From: Sphingobacterium sp.
Lineage (GTDB): Bacteria > Bacteroidota > Bacteroidia > Sphingobacteriales > Sphingobacteriaceae
Direction: 5' to 3'
Length of the DNA: 36,346 nt
NCBI GenBank assembly: GCA_031253985.1
Contig: JAIRVH010000032.1
Span: forward strand, 1-36,346
Notes under the pieces: generated by a model
Told to the model about the DNA's origin: nothing
The model's input: only the letters and a program-made list of their open reading frames with translations
Database searches by the model: none
Made by a program: the position numbers and the translations under genes
Part shown: in pieces, positions 1 through 8,403 of the stretch
Layout: every line of letters begins with the position of its first letter
How positions within the stretch are numbered: the stretch's first letter is position 1

Positions 1-446
1 CTTTTTTTACACGGAAGCCCTTGCTGGAAACAGTCAAGGGCTTCTTGCGTTTTAAGTACTTCCGTATTTCCCCGGCGTCATTCTGCCATAGTGGTGTGAC
101 GAACCGTTATATCCCTTAAACCATATCCGTTAAACCCAATGCTCGCCTGCCATTCTATCTCCGCTGATCCCTTTACCGCTATCTCGCCTCGACCAGACGC
201 CCCTTATGTATAGCCGCAAGCTGCAAGATGAATCCTGGATAAATGGATTGCCGGTGGAGCGGACGTCCCTCTTAGGTATGTATATCTCTGCAACCACAGC
301 ATGCGTTGTGAAAGAAGCTTATTCTATAGGTTGGCTAGCCTGCAACATTATTATTGGACAATCGTTTGCATTCCAGAATCACTTTTTTACTTCAATTTAC
401 TATTGTATTATTGTTAAGTTAATTTAATGCATTATAAATCATACGC
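1..446. other. Gene-poor leader region upstream of the GH31 gene
   Basis: I see no convincing gene here. A perfect 9-bp inverted repeat (AAGCCCTTG at 15-23, CAAGGGCTT at 35-43) sits next to a T-run at 2-8 and is followed by CTTGCGTTTT, so it may be a terminator or attenuator of a gene to the left. TTAAACC occurs twice in tandem near 115-136. The open frame at 206-427 has no recognisable protein character and is probably chance. The 3' part (about 340-446) is AT-rich and should hold the promoter and 5' UTR of the glycosidase gene, but I could not place a clear -33/-7 pair. Confidence 0.5.
15..43. terminator. Stem-loop, possible terminator of an upstream gene
   Basis: Nine perfect base pairs (AAGCCCTTG with CAAGGGCTT) enclose an 11-nt loop that can add a CTG/CAG helix around GAAA. 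On the plus strand it is followed after a few bases by TTTT. The tail is weak, so the terminator role is only likely. Confidence 0.4.
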
Positions 447-3400
447 ATGAAGATATCTTTTTGGAGCACAAAAGCACGTGTCAGTTTACTGATGGGATTG
501 GCTTCTCCTTTTATTTTTCAACCCACTCGAGTTGATGCCAGAACAAATACGATAAATTATTTCAATACAACGCATCTGGATAATGGAAACGGTATTATCG
601 CTATTCAAAAAATTAATCCGACAACAGTAGAGATTGTATACGATAACGGGCAACGACTGACGTTGGATTTCTACGGTGATCATATTTTTAGAATGTTCCA
701 GGATATTCATGGTGGTATTATTCGTGATCCGGAAGCAAAACCTGAGGCAAAGATCCTGGTAGAGCAACCTCGAAAGGCCATCAATAGACTCGATGTAAAG
801 GATGAAGGTAATAAGGTCAGCGTTTCCACCAACGATATCCTTTTCTCGATGGACAAAAAGACCTCGCAGTTTAGTGTCCTCAATCGCAAAAACAATAAAA
901 TTGTCGTTGAAAGTTTAAAACCGATTGTTTTCCAAGAGAAACAAGTCAGTCTTGAATTGAAGGAAAATGCGGACGAGTACTTTTTTGGTGGTGGCGTACA
1001 AAATGGGCGTTTTTCACATAAAGGGAAAACAATTGCAATCGAAAATCAGAATAGCTGGACAGATGGCGGCGTTGCTTCCCCAACCCCTTATTACTGGTCT
1101 ACCAACGGTTATGGCTTTATGTGGCATACTTTCAAAAAAGGAAGTTATGCATTTGGAACCAAAACTAAAGGGACAGTCAAACTGGCACATGATACAGACT
1201 ACCTCGATGTCTTTTTTATGGTTAACGATGGCATAGTTCCTTTGTTGAACGATTTCTATCAATTGACGGGAAATCCTATTCTTTTACCAAAATTTGGTTT
1301 ATATGAAGGACACCTCAATGCCTATAACCGGGATTTCTGGAAAGAAGATGAGAAAGGTATTTTATTTGAGGATGGCAAACATTATAAGGAAAGCCAAAAG
1401 GACAATGGCGGTATCAAAGAATCTCTAAATGGAGAAAAGAATAATTATCAATTCTCAGCGCGTGCTGTAATCGACCGCTATAAGGCACATGATATGCCTT
1501 TGGGCTGGATACTTCCTAATGATGGTTACGGTGCTGGTTATGGCCAAACGGAGAGCTTAGATGGAAATATCAAAAACTTGAAAGAGTTTGGGGATTATGC
1601 ACGTAAGAATGGTGTGGAAATCGGTTTATGGACTCAGTCTGATCTCCATCCCAAAGACAGCATAAGTGCACTATTGCAACGTGATATCGTCAAAGAAGTA
1701 CGCGATGCCGGTGTGAGAGTTTTAAAGACGGATGTTGCCTGGGTGGGTCCAGGATATTCATTTGGTCTCAATGGCGTAGCTGATGTGGGACATACCATGC
1801 CTTATTATGGTAACGACGCCCGTCCATTTATTATTTCATTGGATGGTTGGGCGGGTACACAACGCTATGCTGGTATTTGGTCGGGTGACCAGACTGGAGG
1901 GGTATGGGAATACATCCGGTTCCATATACCAACCTATATCGGATCGGGACTTTCAGGTCAACCCAATATCACTTCCGATATGGACGGAATCTTTGGTGGT
2001 AAAAACTTCAAGGTCAATATCCGTGATTTTCAATGGAAAACCTGGACACCAATGGAACTCAATATGGATGGTTGGGGATCGAACGAAAAGTACCCGCATG
2101 CACTGGGTGAACCGGCTACTTCGATTAATCGTTTGTACCTGAAATTGAAATCACAATTGGTTCCCTATAGCTATAGTGTAGCCAAACAAGCCGTAGACGG
2201 ACTTCCCATCATTCGGGCCATGTTTTTGGAGCAGGCAAATAGCTATACGCTTGGCAAGGCAACACAATATCAATACCTCTATGGCCCTAATTTTCTTGTA
2301 GCTCCGATTTATCAGGAAACTCATGTTGATGAGAAAGGAAATGATATCCGGAACGGTATCTATCTGCCAGATGGTGAGTGGATTGATTATTTTACCGGTG
2401 AAAAATATAAGGGCGGCCGCATTATCAATAATTTTAATGTGCCTATCTGGAAACTACCAGTTTTTGTTAAAAACGGTGCTATTATTCCAGTGACCAATCC
2501 GAATAATAATGTTCAGGAGATTAAGAAAGATCAGCGTATCTATGAAGTATATCCTTACGGAAATTCGAGCTTTGTCGAGTACGATGATGATGGGAAGACT
2601 GAAGCCTATCGTTATGGTAAAGGGGTAAACACAAGGATAACTTCAAGCCTTAACAATAATAATGTATTGTTGACGATCGCTCCAACACAAGGTGAATTCG
2701 ATGGATTTGAGAAAATGAAGTCTACCGAAATCCGTTTTAACGTGAGCAAAGCACCGAAGAAATTGACAGTAAAAGTCAATAAGAAAACGATCAAGCTTAA
2801 GGAAGTACGTACACTAAATGAATTTAATGCTTCTGAAAATGTATACTTCTACGATGAACAGCCCAACTTGAACCAATTTGCTACAAAAGGATCGGAATTC
2901 GAAAAAGTACCTTTGGTCAAGAATCCCCTACTGTTGGTGCGAATTGCTAAACAAGATGTATCCTTAGCGTCAATCGAAGTGCAATTGGATGGATTCGAGT
3001 ATGCTCCTGCAGACAGCTACTTGGTTCAGACAGGCTCTTTAACATCGCCTAAGGCTGTCATAACTGATCAAAATATACAAGCTTATACCTTAAAGCCAAC
3101 TTGGGAAAAGGTCGCCAATGCCGATTATTATGAGATCGAATTCAATAATCTGCTCTATTCAACCATCAAAGACAGCCAATTGCTGTTTGAAGGATTGTCC
3201 GCAGAAACGGACTATCAGTTTAAAATTAGGGCTGTCAATAAAGCTGGCGTTTCAGATTGGAGTACATTTGCTGCAAAAACAAAGGCGAACCCATTGGAAT
3301 TTGCTATTGAAGGGGTTAAGGCTGAGACTTCTGTGGATAATCAGGGCGGTAATGGTATCAACAAGTTGTTCAATTATGACGAAGGGGATATGTGGCATAC

Positions 3401-4313
3401 CAAATGGGGACAGACGGCAGTTCCGTTCGATATGACCTTAGATCTGAAATCTGTCAATCAATTGGATAAGTTCGAATATCTTCCAAGGACTGACGGTGGA
3501 AATGGTATTATCTTAAAAGGGAAGGTATTCTATAGCAATGATAAGAATACCTGGACCGAAGCAGGTAGCTTTGACTGGAAACGTGATGGCGAAATGAAAC
3601 GTTTTGATTTTGGAACTCATCCGGTGGCCCGATTTATCAAAATTTCTGTTTCTGAAGCTGTGGGAGGATTTGGTTCCGGCCGGGAATTATATGTGTTTAA
3701 GGTGCCAGGATCGTCAAGCTACTTACCGGGCGATATCAACAACGATAGACTGATCGATCACAATGACTTGACTTCGTATATTAACTATACAGGATTGCGT
3801 TTGGGAGATGGTGATTTTGAAGGTTATGTCAGCAATGGTGATGTCAATAAGAATAATTTGATTGATGCATATGATATTTCCAATGTTGCTGTCGTTATCG
3901 AAGGTGGTGCAAAACCAGCAAAAGAGGAAAAAGTAACCGGTAAGTTAAAAGTGGTTCCCTCAAAAACAATCTTGAAATCGGGAGAAACCGTAGAGATCAT
4001 TGTGAGCGGCGAAAACCTCAAAGATGTCAATGCACTGAGTTTTGCGCTCCCTTACAGTCAAGGGGATTTTGAATATGTGGGTATCGAACCTGTACATCTA
4101 AAAGAAATGAACAATTACAGCAACGACCGTCTTCATACCAATGGAAGTAAGGCGCTGTATCCAACCTTTGTGAATTTAGGTAACAAGGAAACCTTGAATG
4201 GCTCGGAAGTTTTATTTAAGATTAAAATGAAAGCGAAACGCAATACCAGCTTCAATTTGAAAGCTATAGATGGTATTTTAGTGGACAAAAAGCTGAATTC
4301 TGTCACGTTTTAG
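447..4313 (+). CDS. Secreted GH31 family glycoside hydrolase with Fn3, discoidin-like, dockerin-like and cohesin-like modules
   Basis: 1288 aa with an N-terminal signal peptide (about residues 1-31). The N-terminal beta domain is about 35-265 and the catalytic TIM barrel about 270-640. Candidate nucleophile is D429 in LKTDVAWVG and candidate acid/base is D481 in WSGDQTGG; both motifs are typical of GH31. A C-terminal beta domain follows, then Fn3 (about 855-945), an F5/8C (CBM32-like) module (about 950-1090), two calcium-loop repeats of dockerin type (GDINNDRLID near 1095, GDVNKNNLID near 1131) and a cohesin-like beta domain (about 1160-1288). The active-site wording recalls the GH31 clade that includes alpha-N-acetylgalactosaminidases, so a glycan or mucin substrate is possible; the exact specificity is inference. 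No SusC/SusD genes are adjacent. The hairpin at 4318-4369 ends the unit. Confidence 0.9.
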   Translation: MKISFWSTKARVSLLMGLASPFIFQPTRVDARTNTINYFNTTHLDNGNGIIAIQKINPTTVEIVYDNGQRLTLDFYGDHIFRMFQDIHGGIIRDPEAKPEAKILVEQPRKAINRLDVKDEGNKVSVSTNDILFSMDKKTSQFSVLNRKNNKIVVESLKPIVFQEKQVSLELKENADEYFFGGGVQNGRFSHKGKTIAIENQNSWTDGGVASPTPYYWSTNGYGFMWHTFKKGSYAFGTKTKGTVKLAHDTDYLDVFFMVNDGIVPLLNDFYQLTGNPILLPKFGLYEGHLNAYNRDFWKEDEKGILFEDGKHYKESQKDNGGIKESLNGEKNNYQFSARAVIDRYKAHDMPLGWILPNDGYGAGYGQTESLDGNIKNLKEFGDYARKNGVEIGLWTQSDLHPKDSISALLQRDIVKEVRDAGVRVLKTDVAWVGPGYSFGLNGVADVGHTMPYYGNDARPFIISLDGWAGTQRYAGIWSGDQTGGVWEYIRFHIPTYIGSGLSGQPNITSDMDGIFGGKNFKVNIRDFQWKTWTPMELNMDGWGSNEKYPHALGEPATSINRLYLKLKSQLVPYSYSVAKQAVDGLPIIRAMFLEQANSYTLGKATQYQYLYGPNFLVAPIYQETHVDEKGNDIRNGIYLPDGEWIDYFTGEKYKGGRIINNFNVPIWKLPVFVKNGAIIPVTNPNNNVQEIKKDQRIYEVYPYGNSSFVEYDDDGKTEAYRYGKGVNTRITSSLNNNNVLLTIAPTQGEFDGFEKMKSTEIRFNVSKAPKKLTVKVNKKTIKLKEVRTLNEFNASENVYFYDEQPNLNQFATKGSEFEKVPLVKNPLLLVRIAKQDVSLASIEVQLDGFEYAPADSYLVQTGSLTSPKAVITDQNIQAYTLKPTWEKVANADYYEIEFNNLLYSTIKDSQLLFEGLSAETDYQFKIRAVNKAGVSDWSTFAAKTKANPLEFAIEGVKAETSVDNQGGNGINKLFNYDEGDMWHTKWGQTAVPFDMTLDLKSVNQLDKFEYLPRTDGGNGIILKGKVFYSNDKNTWTEAGSFDWKRDGEMKRFDFGTHPVARFIKISVSEAVGGFGSGRELYVFKVPGSSSYLPGDINNDRLIDHNDLTSYINYTGLRLGDGDFEGYVSNGDVNKNNLIDAYDISNVAVVIEGGAKPAKEEKVTGKLKVVPSKTILKSGETVEIIVSGENLKDVNALSFALPYSQGDFEYVGIEPVHLKEMNNYSNDRLHTNGSKALYPTFVNLGNKETLNGSEVLFKIKMKAKRNTSFNLKAIDGILVDKKLNSVTF

Positions 4314-4317
4314 AATC

Positions 4318-4369
4318 GTTATTTAACAGAACGGGGAGCCTGTAAAGCTCCCCGTTTCTGTTAAATAAC
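4318..4369. terminator. Long bidirectional terminator hairpin
   Basis: The arms run from GTTATTTAACAGAA-CGGGGAGC to its reverse complement with a single bulged base, giving about 22 base pairs around a CTGTAAA loop. It lies between the convergent GH31 and pirin genes and can stop transcription from both sides. Confidence 0.85.
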
Positions 4370-4390
4370 TTATGCGAATAGCAATGTTTG

Positions 4391-5269
4391 CTAATCCAAT
4401 GTCATGCTGAGATCCATCAGCAAGATTTCGGTGTCTGCGGAAGTTGATTTCAGATTGATTTCCGAAACATCCCAAATTCCAAATCCATCTCTGGTTTCTA
4501 ACGCTTGTCCTTCGACAGTCACGCTACCTTTTATCACAAAAATATAGACACCATTGCCGCTCTGTTTGATTTGGTATGTTGTTTCAATGTCCTTGTCAAA
4601 ATGGCCCATTGAAAACCAAGCATCCTGGTGGATCCATACCCCCTCATCGTCTGGGTTTGGAGAAAGAATTTGTTGAAATTTATTCTGTCTTTGTGCTATA
4701 TCAAGGGTAATCTGATCATATCGCGGGCTCACATTGCGTTGATTTGGGTATACCCAAATCTGAAGAAATTTGACTGCCTGATCGGTATTCTTGTTGTATT
4801 CACTGTGTATGATACCCGTTCCGGCACTCATGACCTGAATATCTCCTTTCCGGATAATCGCTTTATTCCCCATGCTGTCTTCGTGCTCTAAATCACCCTC
4901 CAACGGAATACTGATGATTTCCATATTATCGTGGGGATGTCTGCCAAAACCTCTTCCCTTAGCTACTGTGTCATCGTTGAGTACACGTAGTACACCAAAA
5001 TGCATGCGTTCGGGATTGTGATAATTGGCAAAACTAAACGTATGATTGCTTACTAACCAGCCATGATCTGCATGACCACGGGTAGATGCTTTATGGAGTA
5101 CACTATGATTTTCCAATTTGTCTGAATTAAAGTTTATATTTTCGGTATCCAAGGGCTCAAGGGGTTCTATTTCGTCAATATCATTCTTTAAAATACCAGC
5201 TGAAGAAACTGTTGATGCAAATATTCCGGAACCTAAAAGGCCTTTTTTTATAAAGTTCTGTCTGTTCAT
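4391..5269 (-). CDS. Pirin family protein (bicupin) with an N-terminal export-like leader
   Basis: 292 aa. The body is a pirin/YhhW-type bicupin. The metal ligands are visible as H111 and H113 in GRHPHDNME, and H155 and E157 in IIHSEYN. Relatives bind iron and include quercetin 2,3-dioxygenases; the substrate here is unknown. Compared with cytosolic pirins it carries about 55 extra N-terminal residues. These begin MNRQNFIKKGLLGSG, which resembles a Tat leader (RRxFxKK) but with Arg-Gln instead of Arg-Arg, followed by a short hydrophobic stretch and an acidic linker. A palindrome shared with the OsmC gene lies about 50 bp upstream (5319-5332), suggesting co-regulation with the neighbouring stress genes. 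Confidence 0.88.
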   Translation of the reverse strand: MNRQNFIKKGLLGSGIFASTVSSAGILKNDIDEIEPLEPLDTENINFNSDKLENHSVLHKASTRGHADHGWLVSNHTFSFANYHNPERMHFGVLRVLNDDTVAKGRGFGRHPHDNMEIISIPLEGDLEHEDSMGNKAIIRKGDIQVMSAGTGIIHSEYNKNTDQAVKFLQIWVYPNQRNVSPRYDQITLDIAQRQNKFQQILSPNPDDEGVWIHQDAWFSMGHFDKDIETTYQIKQSGNGVYIFVIKGSVTVEGQALETRDGFGIWDVSEINLKSTSADTEILLMDLSMTLD

Positions 5270-5310
5270 GATCTTCTTATTTATTAATCAAAATTAGCCT
5301 TTTAGCGACC

Positions 5311-5336
5311 GATTTTCATTGAACTAGTTCAATAAA
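5311..5336. promoter_or_regulatory. Operator-like palindrome upstream of the pirin gene
   Basis: TTGAACTAGTTCAA (5319-5332) is a perfect 14-bp palindrome inside the longer block ATTTTCATTGA..TAGTTCAATAAA. The same block recurs at 6239-6266 upstream of the OsmC gene in the same orientation. I infer a binding site for one regulator acting on both units. Confidence 0.65.
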
Positions 5337-5402
5337 GACAGGGTTTTCAGTAGTTTTCAATAACTGTTTTAAATCGGGCTATTTTCTGCGTTAGGAATTT
5401 AA

Positions 5403-5717
5403 TTAAACAGGTAGCAATTCTGGAAATAGACTATACACTTCATTTTTTAATAGTCCACTTCCGCCGCCATAATGTTTGATGAGGCCAATGGGATAAGTGA
5501 GGCGTGATAGATGATCTGTTATCTCACGCTCGTCTTCTATCGAGAGCCCCGAACTCAATAATAATACATTTACTGGTTCGTCTAACAACTGCTGTTTACA
5601 AGCATTAAGATCCTGTTGTATAATCGCGTTCCACGTAGGAGTAAGTTCAATGATTCTCTTAAGCGTCAGAAGAATCTCTTCATTCTTACCAAATATGATG
5701 AAAGTTAAAGTTCTCAT
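5403..5717 (-). CDS. Hypothetical 104-aa protein in the OsmC operon
   Basis: I do not recognise this protein. It starts MRTLTFIIFGKNEEILLTLKRIIE and alternates beta-like and helix-like stretches in the manner of a shortened receiver (CheY-like) fold, with a glycine-rich HYGGGSGLL near the C-terminus. I do not see a clear phospho-acceptor Asp pocket. It lies 50 bp downstream of the OsmC stop codon on the same strand, so the two are probably cotranscribed. Pirin follows on the same strand after a gap of about 130 bp that contains its own operator-like site. Confidence 0.7.
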   Translation of the reverse strand: MRTLTFIIFGKNEEILLTLKRIIELTPTWNAIIQQDLNACKQQLLDEPVNVLLLSSGLSIEDEREITDHLSRLTYPIGLIKHYGGGSGLLKNEVYSLFPELLPV

Positions 5718-5767
5718 AATGAGTCTATATTTTTTTAATTATCCCAGGTATTTATCCTTTTTCTGTC

Positions 5768-6190
5768 TTAAGTATTGGTGCTGACAACCGTATTCACGAC
5801 CGCATTGCCCTTTAAGATTTTTGAAATGGGGCATTCTTCGGCAATTTGCTGGAGGCGTCCCCGTGTCTCCTCATCCATGTCTTGTCCAAAAGCTATTTCG
5901 CGGTCAAAATAGGTGACAACCTGTCCTTTTTCAATTTTGAGATACATATTGGAGCTAACTGAAATTTCTTGGATATCAAGTCCTTTTTTATCGATGTACA
6001 TGCGTAATGTAGCTAATGTGCAAGATACCAGCGATGAGATTAAAAGTGTATAAGGATCGGGTCCAAGATCTTTACCGCCGAGCTTTTCCGGTTCATCCGT
6101 AATAAATTCTCCATTTCTCCATTGAATAGTGGTCTTATATTTCTGCTCAGCGATATGACCAACGACTGGATTTTCCAATATATACTTCAT
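5768..6190 (-). CDS. OsmC/Ohr family protein
   Basis: 140 aa when started at the ATG at 6190 (MKYILENPVV). The open frame extends upstream to 6352, but that extension is low-complexity and would overlap the shared operator, so I prefer the internal start. The two family cysteines are present: C57 in LVSCTLATLRMY and C120 in EECPISKIL. OsmC/Ohr proteins detoxify organic hydroperoxides with these cysteines; the YhfA-like branch is less well defined, and this protein fits either. Context with a pirin gene and a shared operator suggests a redox or xenobiotic stress response. Confidence 0.88.
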   Translation of the reverse strand: MKYILENPVVGHIAEQKYKTTIQWRNGEFITDEPEKLGGKDLGPDPYTLLISSLVSCTLATLRMYIDKKGLDIQEISVSSNMYLKIEKGQVVTYFDREIAFGQDMDEETRGRLQQIAEECPISKILKGNAVVNTVVSTNT

Positions 6191-6238
6191 ATGGATTATT
6201 TTTATAGTTGTAATACAACAAAAATAAGTTTGAATTGA

Positions 6239-6266
6239 TTCATTTTCATTGATGTAGTTCAATAAA
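6239..6266. promoter_or_regulatory. Operator-like site upstream of the OsmC gene
   Basis: The block ATTTTCATTGATGTAGTTCAATAAA matches the block in front of the pirin gene (5311-5336) except at two or three positions inside the palindrome (TTGATGTAGTTCAA here, TTGAACTAGTTCAA there). It lies about 60 bp before the OsmC start. Confidence 0.6.
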
Positions 6267-6454
6267 TATAACAATTTTGACCGATAGGAATGGTTTATTA
6301 CAGTCAGTAGATCCAGTGAATTTTTGTTAAAGAGATGGAAAATGTTGCCCACAGAAATAATAAGTAATGATTGATTTCAATCGCATAAATTTTCTTATTT
6401 TTAGCAATCGAATACGCACAATTTTTTAAGGGATTTTATTTTAATATTTCGTTT

Positions 6455-7174
6455 ATGATGAAGAGATTATTACTTGTCGGATTTTTTGCTGGTGTCACCC
6501 ATTTTATGGCTTTCTCACAGTCCCATGAACTTCGCTTAGGCGTAACTTCTGGTGTGTCTAACTTTACTGGATCGGGAAGCGAAGCCAAAAGCACGCTGAA
6601 TGGATCAACACAGCAGGACTATTATACCAATAATCCCTATGGAAAAAAATATGGAATCAACATTGGTGGTGCTGTAAACTACCGTTATGTTTTTGCCAAC
6701 AACCTGATATTGGGGTTGGAAGGTGCATATGAAAGATTGCAGACAAAAATCGATCTGGAGGGGAACGAATTTATGAACGGAAGCCGGGGGCAAACCAAAC
6801 TCAACCAGCAGTTTATCAATTTTAATCCTTTCGTTGGCTATCGTGTCTTTTTTGAGCCTATGACAATGGATATCCAGCTGGGTATGGATATTGCCAAAAC
6901 ATTGAGCATCAAGGAGAACGGTAGTGTTGAAGATAAACAAGGTAATAAAACAAGTTTCGACCGTGATAGAGGTAAGGTCATTGATTTGGATCTGCGTCCA
7001 CGTTTGCAGTTTAATGTGAACTACGAACGTTATACAGTGTTTGCGGGTTATTCATGGGGATTGAAGGATTATAATAATGGGCTGCTTGGAGCTGATCCCG
7101 GTGCTGCACGGTTAAATGTGTTCCGCTTGGGTTTACAATATCAGCTTTTAACTCCGATATTTAGAAATGACTAA
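6455..7174 (+). CDS. Outer-membrane beta-barrel protein (porin-like)
   Basis: 239 aa. A signal peptide ends near AFSQ (about residue 22). The mature part alternates aromatic-rich beta strands (NYRYVFANNLILGLEGAYER, QFNVNYERYTVFAGYSW) as in small outer-membrane barrels of Bacteroidota (OMP_b-brl class). It ends in FRLGLQYQLLTPIFRND. ATG occurs twice at the start (6455 and 6458), so the true start is one or the other. The stop overlaps the start of the next gene by 8 bp, so the pair is translationally coupled or at least one transcript. The ligand or role cannot be told. Confidence 0.85.
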   Translation: MMKRLLLVGFFAGVTHFMAFSQSHELRLGVTSGVSNFTGSGSEAKSTLNGSTQQDYYTNNPYGKKYGINIGGAVNYRYVFANNLILGLEGAYERLQTKIDLEGNEFMNGSRGQTKLNQQFINFNPFVGYRVFFEPMTMDIQLGMDIAKTLSIKENGSVEDKQGNKTSFDRDRGKVIDLDLRPRLQFNVNYERYTVFAGYSWGLKDYNNGLLGADPGAARLNVFRLGLQYQLLTPIFRND

Positions 7175-7745
7175 GGGCAGAATAGAAGCATTCAGTGATG
7201 GTGTACTGGCCATCATTATAACCATTATGGTACTTGAACTAAAAGTACCGGAAGGCTTTACGTTTGCGAGTCTCAAACCATTATATCCCAAAATTATCTC
7301 TTATATCGTTAGTTTTGTTTATGTAGGACTCTATTGGAATAACCATCATCACCTATTCCAGATCGTACGGAAAGTGAATGGTAAGGTTCTATGGAGCAAT
7401 TTAAACCTATTATTTTGGCTTTCATTGATGCCAGTTACGACCAATTGGATAGGTGAATCTCATTTTGAAAGAGACCCGATTATTGCTTATGGCGTTGTCT
7501 TGATTATGTGTTCGATATCATATAATATCGTGGAGTATTTTGTGATCCAAATAGAAGGGGAGGATTCGGCACTCAAAAAAGCTGTTAAATCAAAGACAAA
7601 GGAATATATTTCAACTGCATTATATTTTATGGGGATAGGTCTGTCTTTTATAAATCCTTATATCAGTTTACTGCTCTATGGAACAGTAGCTATTATGTGG
7701 CTTATACCCGACCGTCGTATTGAGAAGGAACTGCGGAATCAATAG
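7167..7745 (+). CDS. TMEM175-type (DUF1211) potassium channel family protein
   Basis: 192 aa with about six hydrophobic segments. The family signature RxxxFSDGVxAIxxT is present at the very start (RIEAFSDGVLAIIITIMVLELKVP). Prokaryotic members have a single six-helix repeat and assemble as tetrameric potassium channels. Start overlaps the barrel gene before it. Its last 7 bp overlap the 3' end of the convergent AAA gene, and I see no terminator between them. Confidence 0.88.
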   Translation: MTKGRIEAFSDGVLAIIITIMVLELKVPEGFTFASLKPLYPKIISYIVSFVYVGLYWNNHHHLFQIVRKVNGKVLWSNLNLLFWLSLMPVTTNWIGESHFERDPIIAYGVVLIMCSISYNIVEYFVIQIEGEDSALKKAVKSKTKEYISTALYFMGIGLSFINPYISLLLYGTVAIMWLIPDRRIEKELRNQ

Positions 7746-8299
7746 TTTTTCAGTTCCAATGTCCTAAGGATAAACAGCACACGTTCTGCTACTGTGGTTT
7801 TTGGCACTTCAATGGTTTCATACCCCAGTTTATCATAGGTATCCTTCATCACTTTAAAGGTGTCTTCGGCCTCCTGCCACGTTTGCTTCCGTTCGTTGTC
7901 ATTTTCATAGATGTCGGCCCATGGTGGTAAGACAAATACTTTTTTGTGATAACGCCGCTGCTTAGCTTCTTGAAGCAGCTTCTCTTCGATCATAAGCCCC
8001 TCCATGTTGATATAGGCCAATGTGTCTGGAATACCGCGATCAAAAAATATATACTGATCTATATTTTTGCTTAGCTGTCGCTCGTAGCTAACGCAAGAAG
8101 CCGTTAACATGAGCTCTGCGTAATGAAGTTTATTTTTCCAGGGTAGTCCGTCACCGGCAGTATCCAATTGTTCTTTGATGATCTGTCGGGCATCTTCTGG
8201 CACAGTATTGAATCCCTGCCTTTGCAGTGCGGTTAATAATGTTGTCTTACCGACGCCCGGACCTCCTGTCAGGACGATAAAATTAACTGTTTGATACAT
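7739..8299 (-). CDS. AAA family ATPase/kinase (AAA_28-like)
   Basis: 186 aa. A P-loop (GGPGVGKT, residues 12-19) is followed by VPEDARQIIKEQL and FFDRGIPDTLAYI, matching small predicted ATPases/kinases of the AAA_28 type. The domain fills the whole protein. A nucleotide or NAD-related kinase role is known for distant relatives only and is not shown here. It converges on the TMEM175 gene with a 7-bp overlap. Confidence 0.8.
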   Translation of the reverse strand: MYQTVNFIVLTGGPGVGKTTLLTALQRQGFNTVPEDARQIIKEQLDTAGDGLPWKNKLHYAELMLTASCVSYERQLSKNIDQYIFFDRGIPDTLAYINMEGLMIEEKLLQEAKQRRYHKKVFVLPPWADIYENDNERKQTWQEAEDTFKVMKDTYDKLGYETIEVPKTTVAERVLFILRTLELKNY

Positions 8300-8403
8300 A
8301 CGATTAGTTTTTTATAGTTTTTGGGAATGAATGACCGAAGCTGGTTGTTCAGTTAATAATTCGGCTGGAATTCTATAAACGATCTGGAGTTGTTGGGAGA
8401 AGA

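Noticed and set aside
206..427. Open frame of 73 codons before the GH31 gene
   Set aside because: No domain or leader character, and it covers the probable promoter and 5' UTR; likely chance.
6191..6352. N-terminal extension of the OsmC frame
   Set aside because: It would put the shared operator inside the gene, and OsmC relatives begin near MKYILENP.
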